This document shows, piece after piece, positions 51,695 through 61,419 of a stretch of 64,000 nt of DNA. Both the position numbers and the translations under genes were made by a program. The DNA lies in assembly GCF_000143415.4 (NCBI RefSeq), contig NW_003314292.1:250825-314824 (forward strand), given 5' to 3'. Within the stretch, counting starts at the first letter, position 1, and each line of letters opens with the position of its first letter. The notes beneath the pieces were generated by a model. The model was not told where the DNA came from, did not search any database, and saw only the letters and a program-made list of their open reading frames with translations. Source of the DNA: Selaginella moellendorffii. Lineage: Eukaryota; Streptophyta; Lycopodiopsida; Selaginellales; Selaginellaceae.

Positions 51695-53688
51695 ATGCTC
51701 AAGGGGATTGCCGTGACATGCAGGGATCTGAATGGAAGGAGGAGCGCCGAATCTGGCCAGATGAGGCCGCCGGCTGATCATCACAAGGCTGGGAAGCTGA
51801 GGTTTCCGATGCTACCGAGATCACGTATCAATGTGTGGCTACTGCGAGCGAGCACTAGCATCCTGCTGTGGACGTGTATCATCCAGCTCACTGCTCTGGG
51901 CGAGCTATGGCGTCCTCGATTGCTTGGGGGGCGATCGTCTTGCAACGAGCAGAAGGAGAGCGTGTCACCCATTGTTCCAATCTATCCGCCACAGAGTGAG
52001 TGTTTCCTCTTCCTTGTTTCTTTTTTCTTTCTTGATCTTGCTTATAGTCTTGTGCTCTTTGTGCTTCCAGGAATATATAAAAACAATGGCTACCTGATGG
52101 TTTCTTGCAATGGAGGACTTAATCAAATGCGAGCTGCTGTAGGTGGAGATTGATTCTATGCGTTTTATTTTTCTCTATCGTTTTTGTTCTCATTGTGAGC
52201 TTATTCGTGTTCTTCTTGCTGATGTAGATCTGTGACATGGTCACGATTGCCAGGCGCTTGAACGTGACTTTGGTGGTTCCGGAGCTTGACAAAACGTCGT
52301 TTTGGGCCGATCCCAGGTGGCTATAGAATTCTAGTTCAAGTTGGCGCTGATTAAACAATTGCTTGTCTCTCTCTTGCAGCAATTTTGATGACATTTTTGA
52401 CGTAGACAATTTCATCTTCTCGCTGAGGGATCAAGTCAAGATCGTAAAAAAGCTTCCGTCTAAATTCGATCGTTTAGTAGAGAATAAGAGCATTTTCACG
52501 CTTGCGCCGATTAGCTGGTCAAATGAGACGTACTACGATAAGCAGGTCTCGATTTCCTTGCCTGTTTCGTTTGTTTTCTTGACTGATCACTTTTTTGTCC
52601 CTGGCGCAGATCCTTCCTTTAGTTCGTAAGCAAAAGGTTATTCGCTTGAACCGAACTGATGCTCGTCTAGCAAACAATGGGCTTCCCTCGGACATGCAAT
52701 TGCTGAGATGCAGAGTCAATTATCACGCTCTTCGATTCACACCCAAAATCATGGCACTCGGGCAAAAGCTAGTCAAGATTCTACGATCAAAGGGACCTTT
52801 CCTGGTTCTCCACTTGAGATATGAGATGGATATGCTCGCATTTTCCGGTTGCACGCACGGATGCACGAACTCTGAAGCGGAGGAACTTACTACAATGAGG
52901 TGATGCATTCTTATCTTGAAAGTTCATACGGCGCTCATATTATTCTGGTTCACAGGTATGCATTTCCGTGGTGGAAAGAAAAGGTCATAAACTCGGAGCA
53001 AAAACGAAAAGACGGGCTTTGTCCACTGACTCCGGAAGAGACCGCATTGGTTTTGCGAGCTCTGGGATACAGCAACAGCACGCAACTTTATATTGCTGCT
53101 GGGGAGATTTACGGCAGCCAACGGAGGATGCTGGCCTTACAAGCAGCCTTCCCAAACATTGTGAGTCCCTCGTTAAAGTATTGGTTCTCTGCTCACAGTG
53201 TGTGACTTGCGCTCCAGGTTCGCAAGGAGATGCTATTGACTCCGGCCGAGCTCAGGCCGTTTTACAACCATTCCTCGCAAATGGCAGCGCTGGATTATCT
53301 CGTCTCACTGGAGAGCGATGTTTTCGTCCCTACGTACGATGGAAACATGGCCAAAGTTGCCGAAGGACACCGGAGGTAACTTCTTTTTCTCTGGAAACCT
53401 CTGAGGATTCACAGCCAAGGAGTTGGCTCGTTTTGCAGGTATCTTGGATTCCGCAAGACTGTGCAGCTGGATCGCAAAGTTATAATCGACCTGGTGGATC
53501 AGCTGAGAGATGGTGCCATCTCCTGGGATGAATTCTCCATCGCCATCAAACAAGCTCATAAGTTCCGGATGGGAATGCCGAAGAGACGACGAGTTTTTCC
53601 AGACAGACCGAAAGAAGAGGACTACTTTTACTCCAATCCTCACGAGTGTCTCTGCAAGCCTTCATCGGATTTGAGCGCCACCGATTGA
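51695..53688 (+). CDS. GDP-fucose O-fucosyltransferase-family protein (type II membrane)
   Basis: Eight exons (51695-51995, 52071-52138, 52228-52316, 52380-52545, 52610-52899, 52956-53160, 53218-53375, 53439-53688) give 508 residues. The N terminus is cytosolic, then one membrane anchor ([20 protein letters not shown]). The catalytic part shows the plant O-FucT (DUF246) signature: [54 protein letters not shown]-type, [39 protein letters not shown] and [20 protein letters not shown]. Members transfer fucose or, as with RRT proteins, rhamnose to cell-wall glycans or proteins in the Golgi; the acceptor is unknown here. All junctions keep frame. Confidence 0.93.
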
Positions 53689-53768
53689 TAACAATTTTTT
53701 TCGCCTATGGTATATTCTTGTATAGTAGGAGTCGAATAAAAGGTGTTCTCAGATTTTCTTTAAATGTT

Positions 53769-54644
53769 ATGGCGCCATTGCTCGTCGCGCTTGGCTATGG
53801 CGCCGGCAAGAATGGCTGCGTTCCGCCGCTGCCGCGCGAGAAATCCTCGCGGCGGAGGCCGCGGATGGTGCTCACGGGGAGGCGCCAGCTTGTATTCTCG
53901 CCGATCGTGCTTCTTGGATTTGCCCCGCCGGTTCTTCTTGCGAGCGAGGGAGATCGGCAGCGGCATTTCGCCGTTGACGAGATCGAGGTCAGTGTTCTTG
54001 CTTGGATTTCCTGGAAATCTTCCCTGAGATTGATGATTCTTTAGCAAATTATCCGCCAAGACATCGAGGACAGGCAGTATTACGTGACTGGTGATCTCAC
54101 CAGGAGCATCTACAGCGACGATTGCCGGTAATCTCTTCGCAATTTCTTTTCTAGCCATTGCTCGCAATCATCCATGCTAAAACTTTTTTAGATTCATCGA
54201 TCCAACTACGAATGTCCAAGGTGTGGATTCCTACGTTGCGGCAGTGAAATCGCTGTTCGATCCGAGCGACTCCAAGCACGAGCTCTTGGAAATCCGCGTG
54301 ACAAGCCCGACCACAATCGAGGCGAAATGGAGGCTCCAAGGGTATGTATAGAACTTTAAAAGCTTTCTTATAATCATTTCCGGATACTTTACTGCTTGGA
54401 TCGCTATCCAGGTCGCTCAAACTTCCTTGGAAACCCCACATTGCAGCTTACGAAGGTAAGAAATCTTTCCTAGATTTTTTCTTGGATTTGCTGCGTTTTT
54501 TTTTGTTTTTTTTTGTTTTGGTTCATTCTAGGAACAACCACATACACCCTCAACGATGATGGTTTCGTTGCATCGCACAAGGAAACATGGGACATCTCAC
54601 TGCTGACGGCATTTATCGAGTTTCTGACGCCTTCTTTCCGTTGA
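53769..54644 (+). CDS. DUF2358-family plastid protein
   Basis: Five exons (53769-53987, 54045-54127, 54192-54341, 54412-54455, 54532-54644) give 202 residues. The N-terminal 65 residues are Arg/Pro-rich with a hydrophobic stretch (FSPIVLLGFAPPVLLASEG), a plausible plastid or thylakoid targeting region. The remainder (IIRQDIEDRQYYVTGDLTRS, YSDDCRFIDPTTNVQG, RLQGSLKLPWKPHIAAYEGT) follows the DUF2358 pattern with an NTF2/SnoaL-like fold. Function unknown. The stop is only 66 bp before the AGO start codon. Confidence 0.85.
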
Positions 54645-54667
54645 TCATAAAAGGCGGTACCTAGGTA

Positions 54668-54675
54668 CTATAAAT
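54668..54675 (+). promoter_or_regulatory. TATA-like box of the Argonaute gene
   Basis: CTATAAAT lies 24 bp after the DUF2358 stop and 36 bp before the AGO start codon. The AGO promoter must therefore overlap the DUF2358 gene. Confidence 0.45.
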
Positions 54676-54710
54676 TTTTGCCCTCAGGGTTAAGGCAACT
54701 ATCCTCTTCG

Positions 54711-57700
54711 ATGGCGAGCGCAAAAGCAAGCGCTTCTTCTTCGTCTTCCACTGGAGCTCAGCCGATGAGGAGGCCGGGTTATGGCCAACAGGGAACGCCT
54801 GTCCGCCTCACCTGTAACCATTTTGCCGTGACGCTCTCTCGAGGAATGGATGTAGCGCAATACAACGTGAGTGTTCTTTCTTTTCCTCTCTCTCTCTCTC
54901 TCTGTGTCTCTCTCTGGCTGCTGACCCAGCATTTTGCAGGTGAAGATATCATATGCTGATGATCCTAACGACAAGGTTCTCGTCGAGAAAGGGGCGAACC
55001 GCCGAGTAATGGACAAGGTCCGGGCCGAGCTTGAAAAAAAACTCATTTTTGACGGAGAGAATACGGCGTACGTGCTCGGCGATCTCTCTTTCGGCGACAA
55101 GGAAATGGAAGTCACGCTCGACAAGGCAATGGGAGCATCTTCCTCGTCTGGGGGCCCCGCGAAAAAGAGAAGAGCGGATGCCAGCTCTTACAAGGTGAGG
55201 ATCAAGTTCTCAACCAAAGTGGACTTGGGCATCCTTATGAGGAAGGAAGATCTTCATTTGTCTCGGGCGCAAGATGCATTGAGGGTCCTTGACGTTCTTG
55301 TTCGCGAACAAGCCGCCAGAAGGTATGAATAGCGTTTCTTCTCGTCAAAGACTATCTCTTGTTTGGCAGGGAGTACGTGTTACTGCGTGAGAGCTACTTT
55401 CATCAGTCCCTTGGTCCAGTAAAAGATGTTGGAGAAGGGGTGGAAAGCTGGAGTGGCTACCACGCTAGCTTCCGACCTTGTTCTCTGGGATTATCACTGA
55501 ACTTGGGTAAGTTGCAAAAGAGTTCTTTTACAATTTCTTAATGCTTGTCAAAGCAGATCCGTCGACAACAATCGTCATCAAGCCCCAGTTGGTGCACGAA
55601 TTTCTTGCGGAGTATTTCGATACATCTCCAGGAAGCATTCGTGCCGATCACTTGACCCGGGTATGTCTGATGACATCGCTTTTCGTCAACTAGTTCTTGA
55701 TATTTGTGCAGGCGAAGAGAGTGCTAAAGGGAATCGTGGTGCAAGTTTACACTAAGACGAGGCACAAAATATTCGGTTTTAGCGATGAACCAGCATCCTC
55801 TCAAAGGTAATCACTGTCCTTAGCTTCTTGATTGGCGTTATGAAGTGCTCGACTTCACAGATTTGAATTGAAAGAGAAAGGAGCCGATGGCACGTTTAGA
55901 CTGAATTCAACGACAGTTCTTCAGTACTATCAAGCTAGATACAACGAAACCTTGCAATTCCCCAACTTGCACTGTGTCAACGTAGGGAAAGCCACGCGAG
56001 CAGTTTATGTACCGATGGAGGTAAACATGGTGTCCATCGATAAGTTTTTTTAAAAGAGATGTTGCAGTTCTGTTCGATTCTGCCTGGACAACGATATAAA
56101 AGAAAGCTGAGCGGGAATCAGATTCGCAGGCACCTTGACCAAGCACGACTGCTGCCGAGTGATCGTGCTAATGTGATCAACTCGGTTCGTTTTACCCAAA
56201 ACAACCAGCGGAATCGAAACCTCACTTTTGGTGGTTACAGGGCATTACGCAACTACTGTCAAATTCAAGCGTGGAATTGCAGTCCCTCAACGTCAAGGTT
56301 GACAGCAAAATGATGTCAGTTCAAGGACGTGTTCTTCCGGCGCCACTGGTTACGACTTGTTTCGCGATGTCATCGTTCTCATGTATGCTTCTGCAGCTCA
56401 AGTTTGGACACCGGGACGTACCAGTCCAGGGTGGGAGGTGGAACTACAACCGCGATGTAAGCCAACGTCGTGCCTGAGCATTATCGTAATTTTCCTGCTA
56501 CAGACCGTCGCCCGAGCTGCCCTTCCTGTCAAGGAGTGGATTGTTGTTTGCTTTAACCGCAAAAAGAATCCTTTCAGCCATCAAGACGTTTCTCGGATTG
56601 CTAACCAGTTGAAGGAATGTTGCGTGCAGAAGGGCATGGTGAGTGAAGACTTTAGTCTGGTCACGAGGCTAAAGCACGGTTTTTCTGTGCAGGCTGTTGA
56701 GAATCCCGGTCTAGTGTTGGTAGAAGATCCAAGCTTTTCTGAGCATCCAGGTTGGGAAAGGGTGGATATGATGGTTGCCAAGATGCGGAAGAATAATCCT
56801 AATCCCGGTCGTCGTCCGGGGTTCGTTCTCTGTCTTCTTCCGAGCAAGGAATCGGATGCCTACGGTACATTTATTTTGTTCACAGCATATCTTGTAACTC
56901 AAACTAGTGTTTGCTTTTGCTGTGCAGCGCCATTCAAACGACTCTTTTTGACGAAAGAAGGAATTCCGAACCAGTGCATAGCACCCCAGAGGAATCCAAA
57001 CAATCAATACCTGACGAACGTCGTTTTGAAGATGAATGCAAAGGTGTGTCTCTGTTTCTTTGTTGCGGCATTTCGGCAAATTAACATCTTTTTTGTTGTT
57101 CAGTTAGGGGGCTACAACACGGTTTTAACTAGTGAATTTAAGAAAGAATTGCCAAAGCTTTCATATGCACAAACCATGATCTTGGGAATGGACGTGTCGC
57201 ATGGATCTCCATTTTCCCACACCCCGTCGGTCGCGGCTGTAAGTTGTGTCGGGATTTGCACCTGCGTCCTTACGTTTTTTTCGGTAAGCAGATGGTTGGC
57301 TCTTTTGACTGGCCAAGGATTACGAGGTACTCCGCTCGCGTGATGGCGCAATCGGCAAAACAGGAAGCGTTCGCCAACATTCCATCGATGCTGGAGTAAT
57401 TCCTTTTTTCCTGATCATTGAGAATCTAATCTCTTTCTTTCGCAGGAGCCTCTTGAAGAACTTTAAGAACTTTCAGGGCGAGAAGGGTTGCTACCCTCAG
57501 CAATTGATTGTGTTCAGGTTCGGTCTCTTATCCCAAACCGTGTGCTAATTATTTGTATGACTTTAAATCAGAGATGGAGTGAGTGAATCCCAGTTTGAGA
57601 GCGTCCTCACCGGGGAACTGCAAGACATCATCAAGGTACTGTCATTTGCCTGATCCTAGCAACGCCGCTCCATGCCATTCTTTCCAGACTTGCGAAGGTC

Positions 57701-58399
57701 TCGGCATCAGGCCGAAGATAACTCTGGTCGTAGCACAGAAAAGGCACCATACCCGTTTCTTGCCGGTGGGGCAGCAGAAAAAGAATGTCGAACCTGGTAC
57801 GTCAACAAACAAGTTTCTGTTCGTGACGCTCGGAAAAACTGCAATTGCAGGGACCGTTGTGGACCGCGACGTCGCACATCCTACGAATTTCGACTTCTTC
57901 CTGTGCAGTCACTTCGGCATGCTCGTAAGCACAGGAACCGTTTCACTGTTCTATAGTAACTGGAAAAGTTTGTTCCAGGGAACAAGCAGGCCGACGCACT
58001 ACATCGTGCTCTACGACGAGATTGGTTTCAGGCCGGACGAGATCCAAATGACCATCAACAATCTGTGCTACACGTAAGTTCCTTGTCAGCAATTTGGAAA
58101 CCTCGAAACTTACACGTGTGTTTTGCTCACGCAGCTACGTCAAGAGCACGACAGCAGTATCAGTGGGTAAGTAGTTTGTCCCAGTTTGCAAACCAGATTT
58201 CCTGATCTCGTTTTCCTCTGTCGCAGTTGCGCCGATCAACTACGCGCATCTGGCCGCGAAGAAAATGAAGAACTTTATGTCGCTGGACGGCTCCGAAACG
58301 GGGTCACTTTCATCCGCCGCTACCAGAGAGTCAGCACCGCCGGTCCCGGTTTTGCCAGAGCTCCAGGGCAACGTCGCCAACACTATGTTCTTCGTCTAG
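54711..58399 (+). CDS. AGO4: Argonaute protein, AGO4 clade
   Basis: About 21 exons join in frame from the ATG at 54711 to the TAG at 58397-58399, giving about 866 residues. Exons include 54711-54866, 54940-55322, 55370-55506, 55557-55660, 55712-55806, 55861-56020, 56068-56184, 56241-56348, 56397-56456, 56504-56638, 56693-56864, 56928-57043, 57104-57238, 57292-57395, 57446-57517, 57572-57635, 57688-57796, 57851-57924, 57979-58073, 58135-58166 and 58227-58399. N, PAZ (VLQYYQARYNETLQFPNLHC), MID and PIWI domains follow in order. The slicer tetrad is complete: Asp611 (MILGMDVSHGSP), Glu661 (MLESLLKN), Asp686 (RDGVSESQFESV) and His817 (APINYAHLAA). The C terminus ends MFFV. Short N terminus, RDGVSESQF and MFFV favour the AGO4/6/9 clade, which loads 24-nt siRNA for RNA-directed DNA methylation. 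Clade placement is from motif memory. Confidence 0.93.
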
Positions 58400-58602
58400 G
58401 AGAGAGGAATCGAAGAGCTCGCGCGCTGCGGTAGAGTTTCTCGTTTTTTTTACTAAAGCATTCCACTGCGAGAGATTATAGCAGGCAAAGCTTGGAATTT
58501 TTCATTCCAAGAGATTTTTTGCGTGGAGAAGTCCACAGCAACATCGGGTTTTACATATTTATATAGAAGGGAAGGTGCGATGAAAAGAATGGCGGCTTTT
58601 CT

Positions 58603-59996
58603 TTACATGCTTTCGAGAACCTTGAGCGTCTCCATGGCGTGCTTCTCGGGCTGGAACTGGTTGTTGAAGACGAGCCGCACAACACCTTTTTTGTCGATCA
58701 CGTAAGTTTGCCTTCCCGGCAGCGAGCCAAAGAAGTCGCCGGGGATTCCCCAGTCCTTTCTCAGCTTGTTTCCTTCGTCGGTGAGCAGCGTGAATGGAAG
58801 CCGGTATTTCTTCGCAAATGCCTGCGAATAGCGAAAGATCCAACGTTAGAACTCTGAAACTTTGGAGCACTAAAGCTAAATACTTCGATCGGCTGGCCAG
58901 AAACTATCAGAGAACTCATAAATACTCTCACCAAGATTGGAAACACAATCCAATCTCTAGGGAACAAAATTCTTAGCAAATGATCTAACGGAACTCGCAA
59001 AACTGGAAGATCTCTGAAACATTTGAGCACAAAGCTGAAAGCGTCGATCGGCTGGCCAGAAACTATTAGAGTGAACACTCGGGGAAACTCTCACGATGTA
59101 TGGAAACACAAAACCAAGTATATCACAATCCAATCTGGTATAATCTGAAACTTTCAAAAGCAAAAAGCTTCGATCGGCTGGCCAGAAACTATCAGCAAAG
59201 TTGATCGAGAAACTCTCTCAAAACCCAATCCAATCTTGAAACTTTCGAGCACAAAAGCTAAGAGCTTATCAGTGACCACTTCGAAAAGCTCGTAAAAACT
59301 CTCACACAAAACCAATCCAGCAGTCCAAATTCTAAGATCTCTAAGACCTTGGAAGACGAAAGAAGCTGGGAATCAAGCAATGTACCTTGTGAGACTCTGG
59401 AGTATCGGCACTGATGCCAATCACTTCCGCTCCAGCCTTCCTGAATTTATCGTAAGAATCCCGAAACGCGCAAGCCTGATCGATCAGAGATTAGACAAGG
59501 CAAGGATTTTATTTTATTTTTCCTACCTCTTTGGTGCATCCTGGCGACTCATCGGCCGGATAGAAGTACAAGACCACAGGCTTGTTCTTAAACTTGGATG
59601 AATTCACCACTCGCCCCTCCTGGTCCTTGAGATTGAACGAGGGGAGAACATCGCCCTGGCTCAGCTGCACGTAATCCCTTGCTCAGAGCCCTACACTATG
59701 AATCTTCTCAGGAATCCATCCATCCCAAGATTGGCACTCGAAATTTTTTTGAGAAAATCCTCGCAATGCGGGCATCTTACCTTGCAGCTCGTGGAAAGAA
59801 GCGTCCTGGACGGCGATTTCGCGACTCCCAGGCCGCAAACCCTGCGAAACAAGCTGGATTCCGCGGCGATTGACGAGCTGGCGAGGCATGGAGGCCGGAG
59901 AATCGCTGCGCAGGAGGAGGATGCCGGGGATTTGCGAGGCGCAGCGGCGGCGAGCACTGCTCCTCCACAGAGCGGAGCCGCTGACGAAGAAGCCAT
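58603..59996 (-). CDS. PRXQ: Chloroplast peroxiredoxin Q
   Basis: Four exons (59996-59781, 59664-59527, 59475-59386, 58821-58603) give 220 residues. Exon 1 encodes a Ser/Ala/Arg transit peptide. The mature part begins LSQGDVLPSFNLKDQEG, with [20 protein letters not shown] holding the peroxidatic Cys115 and resolving Cys120, five residues apart as in PrxQ (atypical 2-Cys). Downstream pieces DWGIPGDFFGSLPGRQTYVI and KHAMETLKVLESM match the family end. It reduces H2O2 and lipid peroxides in the stroma or near the thylakoid, using thioredoxin. Intron 3 is unusually long (58822-59385) and carries tandem repeats. The gene is divergent from PSBS. Confidence 0.95.
58885..59195. repeat. Intronic tandem repeat inside PRXQ
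   Basis: The core CGATCGGCTGGCCAGAAACT occurs at about 58886, 59044 and 59169, within longer similar blocks (ACTTTGGAGCACTAAAGCT-like and CTCATAAATACTCTCAC-like pieces). Period is about 125-160 bp. This explains the long intron. Confidence 0.8.
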
Positions 59997-60443
59997 GGTT
60001 TTGGGCTTCTTTGCTTTCAAAGCTCTCCCGGTTTATTGGCCGTTGGATTGCTCTCCAATTGGACGGTCATGATTTTATATAGCCTTGCGAGAATTGAACT
60101 AAAGATAAATAATGGAGATTTAAGTAATGTGAATCTCCGGAAGGGCCTAGAGATATCTCTTCCAGGTCTGGAACTACGTGGCACGTTTTGGAGGCTCGGA
60201 AGCCAGGCCTATCGCGAGAAAACGAACGCCCTGTGAGCTTCCACGTCGAGGCATCTGGGGCCGTCCATTCTCAAACACTCCAGCGCAACGTGGGAGTGGT
60301 GGTACTTTTACTTAAAGGAGAGTCACTCGCTCGCTGGCTGGAAATCCTTTTAGACACAGGGAAGAACACCACCTACATTGGCGTGTGAGTTCTTCCCACT
60401 TTGTTGGAGCGCCAGGAGCGATCGCGAGCTTGAGTTGGGTTGA
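59997..60443. promoter_or_regulatory. Divergent promoter region between PRXQ and PSBS
   Basis: The 447 bp contain TACGTGGC (60175-60182), exactly the abscisic-acid/light element core PyACGTGGC, followed at once by a second ACGT (60183-60186), and a further CCACGT near 60240. No gene seen. Light or stress co-control of the two photoprotective genes is an inference. Confidence 0.5.
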
Positions 60444-61419
60444 ATGGCACAGGCTGCTCTTCTCTCGCGCGTCACAACAGCCCTCAATGGGATCGCCCAG
60501 CAGAGGCTTTCATCGACGAGATCAAATGCCATTGGGGGATCATCGCAGCAGCTCCTAGGACAGAGGTTGGGTGTGGTTGTGACACCGCAGCATTTCAGCA
60601 GCGCTAGCAGGATCGTTCGCACCTTTGCTCTCAAGAGCAAGGCTCCGGCAACGAGTAAAAAGGTAGCCTTGAAGAAGCCACTCTTTCCACTACGTGTAGC
60701 GATTTGAGATTTACATTGTTTTGGGCAGTCGAAGAGCACTGTCGAGGATGGCATCTTCGGGACCTCTGGAGGGATTGGATTCACCAAGCAGAATGAATTG
60801 TTCGTGGGAAGGGTCGCAATGATCGGCTTTGCAGTAAGTTCCTCTCAATATGACAGTAACGATTACGTAGTAATCTTGCAAATCGTAGGCCTCGCTGCTT
60901 GGAGAGGCAATCACTGGAAAGGGAGTCCTGGCACAGTTTGATCTGGAGACTGGGATTCCATTGAACGAGACGGAGCCTTTGCTGCTCTTTTTCATCCTCT
61001 TCACCCTGTTGGGAGCCATTGGTGCTTTGGGTGACAGAGGAAAATTCGTTGACGAAACACCAGGGCCTATCATCGAACCGGGCAAAGGGTTTAAATCCGC
61101 CATTGGGCTGAAAGAAAAAGGTAACGTATTTCTCTAATCATCTCAGTGATCATATTTCTATGGTTTGATCACAGGCCCAGTGTTTGGATTCACCAAATCG
61201 AACGAGCTCTTTGTTGGTCGGCTCGCACAGTTGGGAATTGCGTTCTCTATAATTGGTGAGCTTATAACTGGCAAGGGAGCGTTGGCGCAGCTCAACATAG
61301 AGACTGGAGTGCCTATCACTGAGATTGAACCCCTTTTGTTGTTCAACATAATCTTCTTCTTCATTGCAGCCATCAATCCTGGGACGGGTAGGTTCATTGC
61401 TGATAATGAAGAAGAGTGA
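60444..61419 (+). CDS. PSBS: PsbS, photosystem II 22 kDa protein
   Basis: Four exons (60444-60662, 60729-60833, 60889-61120, 61175-61419) give 266 residues, the usual length. PsbS senses low lumen pH and triggers non-photochemical quenching in grana thylakoids. The transit peptide is Ser/Arg/Gln-rich. The mature part has the internal duplication typical of PsbS: FTKQNELFVGRVAMIGFAAS with Glu114, and FTKSNELFVGRLAQLGIAFS with Glu214, the two lumen-facing glutamates needed for pH sensing. Four transmembrane helices are evident (LLLFFILFTLLGAIGALG; LLLFNIIFFFIAAINPG). Exon 1 ends AAAAAG|GTAGCC, chosen because it alone keeps frame with SKSTVEDGIFGTSGG. Confidence 0.95.
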
